NCBI GenBank assembly: GCA_020465985.1
Contig: JAANYP010000369.1
Span: forward strand, 1 to 64,000
DNA: 64,000 nt
Direction of reading: 5' to 3'
From: Centrapalus pauciflorus
Taxonomy: Eukaryota > Streptophyta > Magnoliopsida > Asterales > Asteraceae
The notes beneath the pieces were generated by a model. The model ran no database searches, was not told the origin of the DNA, and saw nothing but the letters and a program-made list of their open reading frames with translations. The position numbers and the translations under genes are program-made. Of the stretch, positions 45,013-55,366 are shown one piece after another (the first letter of the stretch is position 1; the number at the start of each line of letters is the position of its first letter).

Positions 45013-45309
45013 TGTGAATTCAGATTTCATGCAATTCAATCATATACAACATAAACATATGAACAATTAACAATTCAATACAATCTATTGAATGATTAAG
45101 AGAAGAATATTACATTTGGTTCACGGCTTTCTTGCAAAGCAAACTTCTATTCTCTCTCTAGATCCGTATCCACTTTCTATTCTGTTCACTTACAAATAGA
45201 AATACTACTTCTATTTATATACACAATATAACTATTGTGTATTTACAATAAATTCCCCTGAACTATTACAAAATATTGTTTTCAACTTCATTTATAATTG
45301 TACCCAACA
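45013..45309 (-). repeat. 3' LTR of the non-autonomous element
   Basis: 297 bp, starts TGTGAATTCAG on the plus strand and ends CCCAACA. Contains TATATACACAATATAAC. Confidence 0.93.
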
Positions 45310-47274
45310 ATCTCCCCCTTAGAGATGAAAACAATTTTTCATTTAAAGTTCTCTGTTCAGGTTAATTCTTATCTTGAATCTTCTTCTTTTCTATGATCTC
45401 TGAATCTTCTGATTTAGAAACTTCTTCTTTATTGTCTCTCTTTGATCTTCTCATCTCTTCTTTTCTGATCTTCTTTTTTCTTGATAGGACACTCCCCCTT
45501 GAATCATGAATAGCTTTTAAATCTCTTTCTTGATCAATTGTCTTGAGATGATGTAGCAATCGTCTTCAATCTACTCAATAGTTGTCTCTGAACTTTTGTT
45601 TTTCTCCCCCTCATGATGATCATAAGAATTATGAAAATCATGCAAAATCTTCAGAGACATTAATTCATTGAAGTTTACAGTAGCAGAAATACAACAACAA
45701 TTACAATTTCAAAATATTTCAAATTGACTTTCTCCCCCTCAAACTGATATCCTCTCCCCCTATACAAAACAAATTTATCTCACTCCCCTTCAAAATGATA
45801 CTTTTGATTTACAGAACAAAACAAAGCTTTTCAACTTTGTGGAAAATGAAACACATTCATTAGTGAAATAACGAGTCCAGGTCCACATAGGATTCCTGTT
45901 TGCACAATAAACAATATCTATGTGACCTACTTTCGGTGCTGGCGTGATGTTAACACTGGTAGGATTTCCAAATAGTCATCGTGAAATCCTTTATCATGAA
46001 AAAATCACTCATATTTGTTCCGGCTTAGTCACTTTGGACTAGCAGTTTATAGTCACGCAGACTGTTAGACTCTATGTGTCCTAAAAGTGTATGTAATCAG
46101 CTCTAGACACAATGTGCATCAAATGAAATTGGAGACCGGAGCAACTGTCTTCCTTGTTTCAATATCAATAATATCCAAATGATATATCGATAGAAATGTG
46201 TTATATCTCCGTGATTATTGAAACAGAAATCTTTTGAGAGATAACTGAGTAGTTGGTGGGGTTAAGTGCATGCGTCACTGGGTCCATGACGTCTTTTTCA
46301 ATATCAACTCGCATAGAGCTTGATAGATTATGTGGATTACCCAGCCGACACAGTTTAGGTAGAATTTTCTTTTCTTTTAATCCTTTCTCAACTCTCAGCA
46401 CACAGCATTTTTCAACTAAGCTCCCTCCGGCTCACTTTTGATAAATGAATTCAGTCAGCTTTATAATAAAAGCATAATCTGATGCACCACCATCTCCTTT
46501 CAATCTCAATATCCCTCTCATTTACATTTTATCTCTGCTCGACCCTGTCAGTATCCCGTAATAACTGACACTTCTCAACTAATAAACCTAAAGAACCCTC
46601 ACCCACACAAACTACAGTTGGTTTGCTTCTGGGGTAGGTCTTCCGGTTCTGGTTAGACCATAGAAGCGATATTTATGCCTATCACTAAGATTGGTGCATA
46701 ATCAGCGTCAGCAGAAATAATCTTAAGCATTTCAGCTTATGGGATACCAAGAAATTCAGCTCATTTGATATCGGAGATGATAATCAGAATAAATTTTGGG
46801 AATGATAATTTGGGAGATAGCAGAATGAAATGTACAATCTGATATAAGGTATGAAATGAATCAGACTTGTTATGAAAGAATTAGGTCATGGAGAATATGA
46901 GAGAATTCTTGAACGGGAGAATATTAAAGAGAATCTCAGAAGTAATGAGATTTTGAACATCAAAGATATTAAATCAATTAATCGCAATGAGAGATTCAGA
47001 GAATCAGAAGATTATGAAAATATTTTGCTTTTCAGCTCAAAAAAAACTTTTTATGTGTGTATCAGATATTTTCGTGAAAAAATACACACAGTTTTGAAAA
47101 ATGTCATCATCAAAGTGCGTCTGAAACTCCCCCTGAAAATAAGCACACACAGTTAGTCAACTCATTAAAATGAAATCAGGAGCAAAAAATTATAAAAATA
47201 AAACTCCTCTTTCTCAATTCAGCTTCAGAGTTGAAATCAGGGCTGGAATTTCAGAAAGATTTGCCTTTCAGACT
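45310..47274 (-). other. 3' non-coding part of the non-autonomous element with repeated polypurine words
   Basis: The true polypurine tract is at 45310-45322. Further G5-type words on the minus strand (plus-strand CTCCCCCT or CTCCCCCTC) lie at 45491-45500, 45603-45612, 45731-45740, 45752-45760 and 47127-47135. Multiple polypurine words are a reported Sirevirus trait (family knowledge). The short ORFs here have no recognisable product. Confidence 0.7.
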
Positions 47275-47561
47275 CGGGTTCTAATCTGAAGTGATCAGAA
47301 GCCATTTGTCGCGGAAGCTCGGGTTTCAGTCTGAAAAAACTGAAAGCCTTTAGCTTGGGTTCTGTACTGAAAAGAACAAAATCCAATTTCAGTGAAGATC
47401 GGGTTCTACAATGTTGTGAGTAGAAGCCTCTTGAGATGAAGTCCGGGTTCTAGTCTGATATGACTAAACACCATCTTGAGTTGAAACACGGGTCTTGATC
47501 TGATGTAATCAAGAGCCTATTGAAATGAAGAACGGGTCCTTATCTGAAATGATAAGAAACC
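47275..47561 (-). ncRNA. Tandem array of seven covarying hairpins
   Basis: Seven units about 45 bp apart (one gap is 33). On the plus strand each reads CGGGT, 5' stem, CTGA-type loop, 3' stem, AGCC or similar, then a TTGAGATGAAG-like spacer. Stems differ yet pair: TTTCAGT/ACTGAAA (47324/47339), TTCTAC/GTAGAA (47404/47420), TCTTGAT/ATCAAGA (47493/47508), CTTATC/GATAAG (47539/47551), TAGTC/GACTA (47451/47462), GTTCT/AGAAC (47359/47373), TTCTAATC/GATCAGAA with one mismatch (47279/47293). The array starts 16 bp after the ORF stop in the element sense, so it would be a structured 3' UTR. Function unknown. Confidence 0.7.
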
Positions 47562-47576
47562 TATAACCTGCAAAAT

Positions 47577-48788
47577 TTAAGATGTCTTTGGTATCCAAAC
47601 AGATTTGGATCCAGACTTGTTAGCGCTCTTGGGTACCCATTTCAAAACAGGTTTTGGTACCCACTTGTACTTGGGTTTAGGTACCCATTGCAAGTTATAA
47701 CTATCAGCTTCTCTTTCAAAAGCAGAAAACAAATTTCTTTGAGTATGAGAAAATTGAATATCTGAATTTCTAAAGAATCTTGAATTTGAATGATCAGACT
47801 TTTGCGAACTCTTCTTTTTGAAAAACTGTCCGGTTCTTGCCTGTTTCTGATAATACTTGGTATTTTTCTGTGAAAATGTTTTCTGATTAGAATGACCAGT
47901 ATTTTCAGAAACTTTAAGAAAATTTGACTTCGAAGATTCACCGGTGTAAATCTTGACCGGAAGTTGTTCAACAATTTTATCTTTGCCGCTGTGTATCTTT
48001 AACAGATACTTAAGTTTAAGATCTGAAGAAGAATCAAACTTAGCAGAGTTAGTTAGATTCACTTCACTTTCAGAAGACAAACCAGAGTGATCAACATTGG
48101 ATTTTAAACACACTGAAGAAGGGGTCTTAACCTTTGACTCAGTTGATGAAGTAAACACATGTAATTGTTTTGTAAGATGAAGTATCTGATCTTCCAAACT
48201 TTTGATAATGACTAAATTTGAACTTCTGTCATGATCAAATGATTGGTAATCAGATTTAAAAGATTGTTCTTTGATTAAGAACATTTGTCTTTCATCTTCA
48301 AACAATTCAGATTTTGATTTAAAATCTTGTTCTTTAAGTAAGAACTCATGTCTTTCCTTCTCAATCAAATCTTTAGTTAAAGACAACTCTTGTTGAAGAG
48401 CAAAAATTTCTTCATTTTTGTTTAAAATACAATTCTGATCAGTTGGTTTTGTCTTACAAAGTGTATCTTCAAGATCCTGAACTTTCTTGTAAAGATCAGA
48501 TCTTTCAGGCAAAAGATATTTCAGTTGAGTTGCATTCTGAAAATTTTCTTGTTTCAGCTCATCAAGTTCTTTAAGTAATTCAGATATTTTCAATTGATGA
48601 GCACAACTCTCAGAGTTTTGTTTTTCTTTTAAGCTTTGAATTTCTTCATTCAATATTTGTACGTCACGTAACGCCAAATGTTTATCAGTATTTAACTGAA
48701 TGAGAATGTCGTAATTGTTCTTACGAATCTTTTCAGATTCAGTAAGTTTGAAAATCAGCTCAGACTTTGACAATTGTTCAAATTCCAT
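47577..48788 (-). CDS. Coiled-coil Gag-like ORF of the non-autonomous element
   Basis: 403 codons from an ATG, no breaks. Residues about 1-215 are a long heptad-rich coiled coil (NEEIQSLKEKQ, LLKELDELKQE, KNEEIFALQQELSLTKD). A Ser-rich middle follows. The C-terminus is basic with Lys/Gln/Ser and four WVPK-type repeats (LQWVPKPKYKWVPKP, LKWVPKS). It resembles the stretch between zinc knuckles and protease in Sirevirus Gag, which also ends in WVPR. The capsid core and zinc knuckles are missing. It may help the element join helper particles (inference). An intact frame in a young element suggests it is kept for use. Confidence 0.75.
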   Translation of the reverse strand: MEFEQLSKSELIFKLTESEKIRKNNYDILIQLNTDKHLALRDVQILNEEIQSLKEKQNSESCAHQLKISELLKELDELKQENFQNATQLKYLLPERSDLYKKVQDLEDTLCKTKPTDQNCILNKNEEIFALQQELSLTKDLIEKERHEFLLKEQDFKSKSELFEDERQMFLIKEQSFKSDYQSFDHDRSSNLVIIKSLEDQILHLTKQLHVFTSSTESKVKTPSSVCLKSNVDHSGLSSESEVNLTNSAKFDSSSDLKLKYLLKIHSGKDKIVEQLPVKIYTGESSKSNFLKVSENTGHSNQKTFSQKNTKYYQKQARTGQFFKKKSSQKSDHSNSRFFRNSDIQFSHTQRNLFSAFEREADSYNLQWVPKPKYKWVPKPVLKWVPKSANKSGSKSVWIPKTS

Positions 48789-49120
48789 TATGAATTGCTA
48801 GAAATTGAATCTTCCAAGATCTTTTATGGAAAAACTGAGTGAATTCTGATAAAACTTTGAAAAACTATTTCAGTTAAAGATTACTTGTGAAAAATCAGCT
48901 CTGAAATGACTTTTTGACGTTAAAATTTCAGCTTTTCTGTATAAAATTGCCCGTAACTTTTTTCTGGAGTGGAATTGGGCCTCGAAAATTTACCGAACCG
49001 GCTATGCCTGTTCTAGAAATGTAGATCTCTTTTCAAGCTTCGATTTGGCGTATGGTAGGCCTTCTAACGATGTTCCAGTCAAAAGTTATGGTCAATTTAA
49101 GCAGCAAAGGTCAAATACTC

Positions 49121-49519
49121 AAAACTCGAATGATATTGGATGAAACTCGAATGTATAAGAATCAAACTCGATTGATGAAGACTCAAACTCGAATAAAGAA
49201 TCACCAAACTCGAATGAATAAGTATAAAACTCGAATGATTGAGTATGAAACTCGAATGAACAAGAATGAAACTCGAATGAAGAAGGTATTAAACTCGATC
49301 AATTAAGTTTGAAACTCGATCAATTAAACATGAAACTTGAATGATTAAGGCTTAAAACTCGAATCATAAGGCATGAAACTCGATGAATGTATTATCAAAC
49401 TCGAAATAAGCATATATCAAACTCGAATGAAGCATTCAGCAAACTCGAATGAAGCATTCATCAAACTCGAATAAAACTTTCATAAAACTCGAATGCCTTC
49501 TTTATAAAACTCGAATGAC
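49121..49519 (-). repeat. 21 bp tandem array of AAACTCGAATGA words
   Basis: Nineteen copies of AAACTCGA or a one-base variant spaced at about 21 bp, with more variable DNA between. It lies in the leader of the element, between primer site and ORF. The rest of the leader (48789-49120 and 49520-49957) shows no gene. Confidence 0.88.
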
Positions 49520-49972
49520 ATTATGAATACAGTTATACCCGAGTTTTATCATTTTTCAACAAAAACAAGATCAGATTCGAACTTTTTCAACAAAAATCCA
49601 TGATTTGACCTCAAATTGATTTCGAGGGTTCGTTTTAATAGCAGAAACAACTTTTGTGAAATCACTTTGGCTAATTCTCGATTAAAAACCAAAAATTGAC
49701 CAAAAACCTCAAGAACACACACTTTTTCAAAAAATCTGAAAATTCTCAATTAAATTCTGTGTGTTTGGAATTAAAATTTGATACTTATATCATTGAATTC
49801 GTCTTTAAAATTTGCACCTTCGATCCAAATATCAGATCATTTCATCCACAGAATCAAAATCCTCAATTGATTTTTGGATTTTCAAAAAAAATGAATATAA
49901 CAGTGTTCTAAAAAAAACGATTTCAGATTCAAAATTCACTCAAATTCAGCCATATTAGGCTCTGATACCAAT

Positions 49973-50269
49973 TGTGAATTCAGATTTCATGCAATTCAAT
50001 CATATACAACATAAACATATGAACAATTAACAATTCAATACAATCTATTGAATGATTAAGAGAAGAATATTACATTTGGTTCACGGCTTTCTTGCAAAGC
50101 AAACTTCTATTCTCTCTCTAGATCCGTATCCACTTTCTATTCTGTTCACTTACAAATAGAAATACTACTTCTATTTATATACACAATATAACTATTGTGT
50201 ATTTACAATAAATTCCCCTGAACTATTACAAAATATTGTTTTCAACTCTATTTGTAATTGTACCCAACA
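49973..50269 (-). repeat. 5' LTR and primer site of the non-autonomous element
   Basis: 297 bp. The primer site TGGTATCAGAGCC on the minus strand (49958-49970) is 2 bp from the LTR. Confidence 0.93.
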
Positions 50270-50312
50270 ATTTTGGCTCTGTTAATATTAAATGTGTATG
50301 CAGTGTTGCATA

Positions 50313-50780
50313 TCTTTATATATTAATAAATGAGAACATTTAATGCCACATGGCATCACCTCATCTAACAAATTTTTTTTCCCCCCTAAATCTCCTAACT
50401 TAATTTTTCCAATTTACTCTTGTAACTTATAAAATTTTAAAAACTACAATTAAATACTATTTAATTAACTCCTATTAAAGAAAGTTAATCTAACTAAATG
50501 ACTTAATCATTTTATTTTACCTTATAATGATTTCTTTGATTTATTTTATATAGTTTAATTCAATAATTTCTTTAATATGTTATTTAACCCTAATTAAACA
50601 TGTTTTTATATTACCATTTATTTATTATAATTAGAATATAATAAATTAATTTCATATTTTATATAATTTTTTTTGTCAATTTAATATCCACATTTAAATT
50701 TTTTATAACAATATTTTAAATTTATAAAATATAATTATTTATTAAACATACCCATGTTTTTACATGGGTCAATAAACTAG
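50313..50780 (+). mobile_element. Non-autonomous Helitron, 468 bp
   Basis: Starts TCTTTATATATTAATAA after an A and ends CTAG before a T. A hairpin CCCATGT-TTTT-ACATGGG (50751-50768) lies 8 nt before the CTAG. No target duplication, as expected for Helitrons. The related copy at 44832-44850 (GTTGCATATATGATATAT) shows the same site without the insert, which fixes the ends. No ORF; a captured gene is not visible. Confidence 0.9.
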
Positions 50781-51150
50781 TATGATATATAGTATTATTT
50801 CGACGTTGAATATACGATATCAAGTGTGTCTTTGACATTGAATGATCTCGTCATTCTTTATTGCATCGTGGTCTGGGTAAATTTTTATTACGAAAAATAA
50901 ACACGTAAATTGTTTTCGATAAAAATATATTATGACCGGTCTCGTTTTAAATACTATGAAATTCTCGTTTTTATGGTATAATTTTTTGATTTAAAAATTA
51001 ATCATATTAATGTTATTTTAATTTAAAGAAAAATGAGATTTATTTTGTTAATGTCAATCTTTTTGCTATTTCCAATCTTTTCTTTTTTTTTTTTACCCTA
51101 AATATCACTAATAACAATCTTTTTTTCATTAATTACAAACTTGATTGTTT

Positions 51151-51448
51151 TAATCCTACAATTAACAAATTAAGAATTAAAGAAACTAAAAACACTAATG
51201 ACAAATCACAATTAAACTTTAAACCCTAGATTACATAAACTTTGAACTTTAAACCCAACCCTATATTACAAATTGGCAATTATAGAAACTAAAAACACAA
51301 AACAAATCACAAATCAATAACTTTCAAATTTCAACTAGACATCACAAAATTGATTAATTACACACACTTAAAACATTCAATCAAAGAAATTAGAAACCAA
51401 AAAACATAAACTTTGTTCAACACAAATCACAAATTCACAATTAAACAC
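51151..51448. other. Intergenic, AT-rich, no gene seen
   Basis: Low-complexity A-rich DNA with repeated short words such as AAACACTAATGACAAATCACAATTAAAC and AAACTTTAAACCC. No coding signal. Confidence 0.6.
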
Positions 51449-51518
51449 TTGTTAGGCACAAAAAGGCCTCAGTCAAACCTAGTCTGCATCTGAGGGGGAG
51501 ATTCTAAATCAAACCTGT

Positions 51519-52563
51519 TGATGCATTTGAAGGTTGAATTTAAGGCCTGTTATATGCCTTATTGAGACCTGAAAATGATTTGCAATATCAGCCCAAAGCT
51601 ATCCTATGTGTTGCATGTGTTGCAACAAAGACAGTTTGCCCAAGCTGTCCAGTTTGCTGAACAGGCTGGACATAAACTGTTTACGCTGCTCTACACTGGT
51701 GAGCAGCTTGAGCAGTTTACAAGTGTTCTGTTCTTTGTGAACAGGCTAAACACTTCATGGAATATGTTTCCAAGTCCTCATGTATTGTTTTTGGCTACAA
51801 GATCAGTTTACAAAGTCGAAGACAAAGTGGAAATCAGAACTGCTCAGCCTGCCCACGCTGTTCTGTTACATGAAGACAAAAGGATATTTGAAAAAGGGTG
51901 ACAGACCTTTTCTTATATCAAAATAGGCCTTAACAAAGGAAGAAAGACGCAAAGTTGACATTCCTTATTTGTTTAAACCTAATGCAACAGTAGACAAAGT
52001 GAAAAGACAAAAGTTCTGTTGCATAAAAGCATGTCTGCTTTTCAGAATGTGCAGAAAAGCTTATGTTATCTTTTCAACAGGACTTTTCACTTTTTCCTTT
52101 CATCCAATGAAGAAGCTTCTCTTAGATCCTCTGAGTAAGTATAAAAGGAGTCTTCCAAGGATTGAAAAAAACAAGCCAAAAAGCTAAGTGCTGAATTCAA
52201 GAGTGAACGTGCATTCAAGTGCGTCTTTCATGCATGCAAGTCTTCTTGGATAAAACAGTGCTTTGTTTCTAAGCTGTTCTTATTCAAACTGTTCCTCTGA
52301 GTCTTGTAAACACAGTGAGTGATTCTTAGTGAGTGTATTCATTGTAATTAGTTTAAGTCTTTCTTAGACTAGTTAAACATACTGTTGTATCTGTCATCTC
52401 AGCTTGAACCATTCCGCATTCATGCTCGTTTGTAATTAACATTTGTTGATAATACATACAAACATTGAGAAAATTGTGTGTAGTTTTTAATAGCTGTATT
52501 CAACACCCCCCCCCCCCTCTACAGCTTAAGGCTATATACTTGGGATATCTTTTGGGACCTACA
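51519..52563 (+). repeat. 5' LTR of the third copia element (left edge tentative)
   Basis: Ends CCTACA before the primer site. Contains a CCAAT and TATA pair, a C-run of 11-12 at 52506-52517 and many AACAGGCT/AGCTTGAGCAG words. Without a 3' LTR the start cannot be fixed. The ORFs at 51575 and 51969 are within the LTR and look accidental. Confidence 0.65.
52103..52148 (+). promoter_or_regulatory. CCAAT and TATA boxes of the third copia LTR
   Basis: CCAAT at 52104-52108 and TATAAAAGG at 52140-52148, a spacing usual for plant promoters. The predicted start is near 52175. Confidence 0.7.
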
Positions 52564-52565
52564 AC

Positions 52566-52577
52566 TGGTATCAGAGC
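52566..52577 (+). other. Primer binding site, third copia
   Basis: TGGTATCAGAGC begins 2 bp after the LTR end. Confidence 0.88.
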
Positions 52578-52625
52578 AGTTTAGAGTGTGTGTCATTCTA
52601 GATCTCTCATTCTCCCTAAGTTTCC

Positions 52626-53932
52626 ATGGACAACAGTGCTGCAAGTTCCTCATACTATGACAATGGCTCAATGGGCAAACCTCCAAAGTTCAATCATCAG
52701 AACTTTTCTGGTTGGAAGTGCAGAATGATGCTCTACTTAGAGAATTTGGATGTACAACTACCAGAGATTGTGATGGAGGGTCCCTATGTGCCAACCTCTG
52801 TTACAACTATAACTCCTGCTGTTGAAGGAGCTGCTCCTGAAATCAGAACATTTGAGAAAGCAAAAGCTCAATGGTCTGATGAAGACAAAAGGTTGGTGGC
52901 TCTTGATGCAAAGGCCAGAAATAACCTGGTCATTTCTCTGCCTGATGATGTGTTCAAACAGGTTGAGAAAATGAAGACTGCAAAAGAGATGTGGGATACT
53001 TTGTGTACCGTCTATGATGGACCCACAATCACACTGGATAACAGGATTAACAATCTTGTTAGACAAATGAACTTTTCTTTGCAAAACCAAAGGACATTCT
53101 CACTGAAACCTACACCAGGTTTACTGCTCTTGTTAATGATCTCAAAGCTGTTGGGATCACCAAAGACAGCCTGACTCTGGTGAACAAATTTTTAGACATC
53201 CTGCCTGAAGAATGGAATTACTTTTCTACAATCTTAAGAAATTCTGGTACCATCAGAAGTATGGATCTTGTTAATCTGTATGGATCCTTGCTGAATGATG
53301 AGCAGTCAAGGCAACAGAAGAGGAATGCCTTGGAAATGTCTAAGAAAGGTGCAGTCTTTGTGGCCAGCGTGAGACAACCTGTAAGTCATATGGGTGATGT
53401 GTTCACTCAACCTGATCAACAGGCTGATGATAAGGAGGAAGTTTCTGATGAGGAAGACAATGCAGATCTTACTGAACTGGATGATGAGCAAATGATAGCC
53501 ATGCTTGTAAAAAGGTTCAACAAGAAAAGGTTTGGAAGAAACATGCTGCAGGGAAGCTCAAATGCTGTTAAAAAGAAGGCATTTGATAAGACCAAAGCTG
53601 AGTGCTTCAAATGTGGCAAACCTGGCCATATAGCTGTTGACTGTGTGTCAAAAGCTGTTGGTCAGTCATCCAAACCACACAAGACAAACAGGGATGATGG
53701 GTATAGGGTTAAGTACCTTATGGCTATAGCTAAGCTGAGGAAGTTGGAAAACTCAGTGGTTTCCAACCGACAAAAGGGACTCATGGCAAAGACTTGTGAC
53801 TGGGAGGAGTCTGATTCATCTTCAGATGAAGAAGACAATCAATGTCTGATGGCCAACACTGATGTCCCATCAACAAGCAACTTCAAACAGGATCTGGCTG
53901 AAGCTGAAGCCTTCAGCAGCTTGGAGAACTAG
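52626..53932 (+). pseudogene. gag of the third copia element
   Basis: ATG at 52626. The copia Gag start PPKFNHQNFSGWKCRMMLYL is followed by LDAKARNNLVISLPDDVF and AKEMWDTLCTVYDG. A frameshift near 53090 moves the reading to the next frame (from before 53180), which has LPEEWNYFSTIL, LVNLYGSLLNDE, an acidic stretch and a CX2CX4HX4C knuckle at 53603-53644. The stop at 53930 ends the second part; a coiled coil follows in the same frame. Confidence 0.85.
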
Positions 53933-53941
53933 AACCCTACA

Positions 53942-55251
53942 ATGATGTATAAGGTACAAAATTTTATGAATTACAGTTCTGAAGAAAAAGTTAAAATGTT
54001 TGAATACATGCTTGTTGATTTGAAAGCTGCTGTTGAGAAGCATACTGTTTTATCATCTGAAATCTCTAAGCTTAAAGCTGATCTTGAAACAAAATCTAGT
54101 AAACTGGATAGTTTCCATAAGTTGGAAACTGAGCTTGATGAATTAAAACACATCAACTCCATTTTACTGGAAGAAAAGATAGAAACAGATATAAAACATG
54201 CTAAGCTTCAAAAGATAGTTGACTCTTGGTGCCAATCTGCACAAAAAGTCAGCCACTGCATAAGTCAGCAGATCCCTGCACAAATCCAAGCCTATCTTGG
54301 AGGGGATCTCGACACACCAGCTTCCATTGTTGAGGTTAATAATTTGAAAGAAGACTTGTCCACTCTTGGTGAGCTTTCAAACACTTTTATTCAAAAGGTG
54401 AATGGTAAATTAATCTCAACAAACAGGTTTGTCAGGCCTCAAAACACTGACAGCTCCTGTGAACCCAGCTCAAAAGCTGCTGATGGAATGAGTTCTTCAT
54501 CAAATTAGCTTGCTAAGTGCTCTGCTGATTCACACAAGCAAAAGAAAGGAAAACATGTCCAATCTGTAGTTGTGGACGCCAAACCTGTTGACAAACAGGC
54601 TTCGGGTCTAAAGCTGATGGAAAAAGGCATACTAATCCTTTTAATGCTGAACACTTTGAGAATAAGTTTTCAAAAGGTAAGCAGTCTGCCTTTAACAAGG
54701 GTAAGTCTCATGTTGAAGGCAAACCTGCTGTGATTTAAAATAAGTTTTCTAATCATAGTGGTAAACTGGTTTTAAATGAGAATAAGTTTTTCAAAACCAA
54801 AAATAATGATTATGTTGATAGGCAGCATCAATCACATCTCAGGAAGGGCAAAGGCAAAGTCATTGCTCAGCCTGAGAGAGTTGGGAATAAACTTCCTAAA
54901 CCTGTGGAAGTTCAAAAGCCAATTAAGCTTCCTATCTTTGACATCTGCCCTCCTAAAAGGAGGAAAGAAGAGACAGGCAAACCTATTGCTATTGAACTTT
55001 CCACTCAAGCTGTTGATACATCAAATAGTAATAAGTTTGCTAAATCTACTGATAAAATCAACATAAATAACTCAGAATGTGTTTCTGAAAGGTCTTCTTC
55101 CAAAAATACTAAGAGGAGAAAATGTTATAAATGTGGAATGAAGACACATCTGGCCAAATACTGTCCTGAAACTGAGGACATGAGACCTGCTGACTCTGAT
55201 GGTTCCCTCACAGCTAACAGAAACTGTGTTGGAAACATCTCAGTCAATTAG
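53942..55251 (+). pseudogene. gag C-terminal coiled coil and second knuckle, third copia
   Basis: 53942-54508 is a coiled coil (VEKHTVLSSEISKLKADLE, LDSFHKLETELDELKHIN). After a disrupted stretch (54509-54900, stops in all useful frames) the reading resumes at 54904 with a basic region and a second CX2CX4HX4C knuckle at 55123-55164. The layout parallels the gag proteins of the other two copia elements. It ends at TAG 55249-55251; the same frame then reaches a TAA at 55372-55374. Confidence 0.75.
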
Positions 55252-55366
55252 AGTGGTATCCAAACTGATACCATTCAAATAGGGAATATTAGTATTGATA
55301 TCACAAGTCCATCAACAAATGTTGATGAAGTAGGAGAACTCATCTCTGTGATGAGTTCCCCTAAAA

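Larger units (their letters stand above)
45013..50269 (-). mobile_element. Non-autonomous LTR element (LARD-like), Sirevirus-derived
   Basis: LTRs of 297 bp (45013-45309, 49973-50269) with about three differences near one end. Target duplication ATTTT at 45008-45012 and 50270-50274. Primer site at 49958-49970, polypurine tract at 45310-45322. The inside has one 403-codon ORF of gag coiled-coil type and no protease, integrase, RT or RNase H. It also holds repeated polypurine words, an array of hairpins and a 21 bp array. It must borrow enzymes from a related element. Confidence 0.93.
43770..51150. repeat. Large inverted repeat (foldback), arms split by later insertions
   Basis: Left arm about 43770-44537; right arm 44698-45012 plus 50270-50312 plus 50781-51150. 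Matching landmarks include AACGAGACCG (43981) against CGGTCTCGTT (50937); GTTGAATATACGATAT (50801) against ATATCGTATATTCAAC (44104); TAATTGCATATTTA (44495) against TAAATATGCAATTA (44731). Each arm holds two related subrepeats of about 300 bp. The centre is the (AT)n run at 44561-44638. No coding capacity. It could be a foldback or MULE-type non-autonomous element; I found no clear target duplication. Confidence 0.75.

Noticed and set aside
47275..47561. Simple decayed tandem repeat as the explanation for the hairpins
   Set aside because: The variable parts stay base-paired in all units, which plain decay does not predict.
49121..49519. CRISPR-like array
   Set aside because: Period is 21 bp with 8-10 bp variable parts, inside a plant retroelement leader; no cas genes.
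51575..52187. ORFs of 108 and 72 codons before the third copia gag
   Set aside because: They lie in the LTR, upstream of or across the TATA box, and have no motif.
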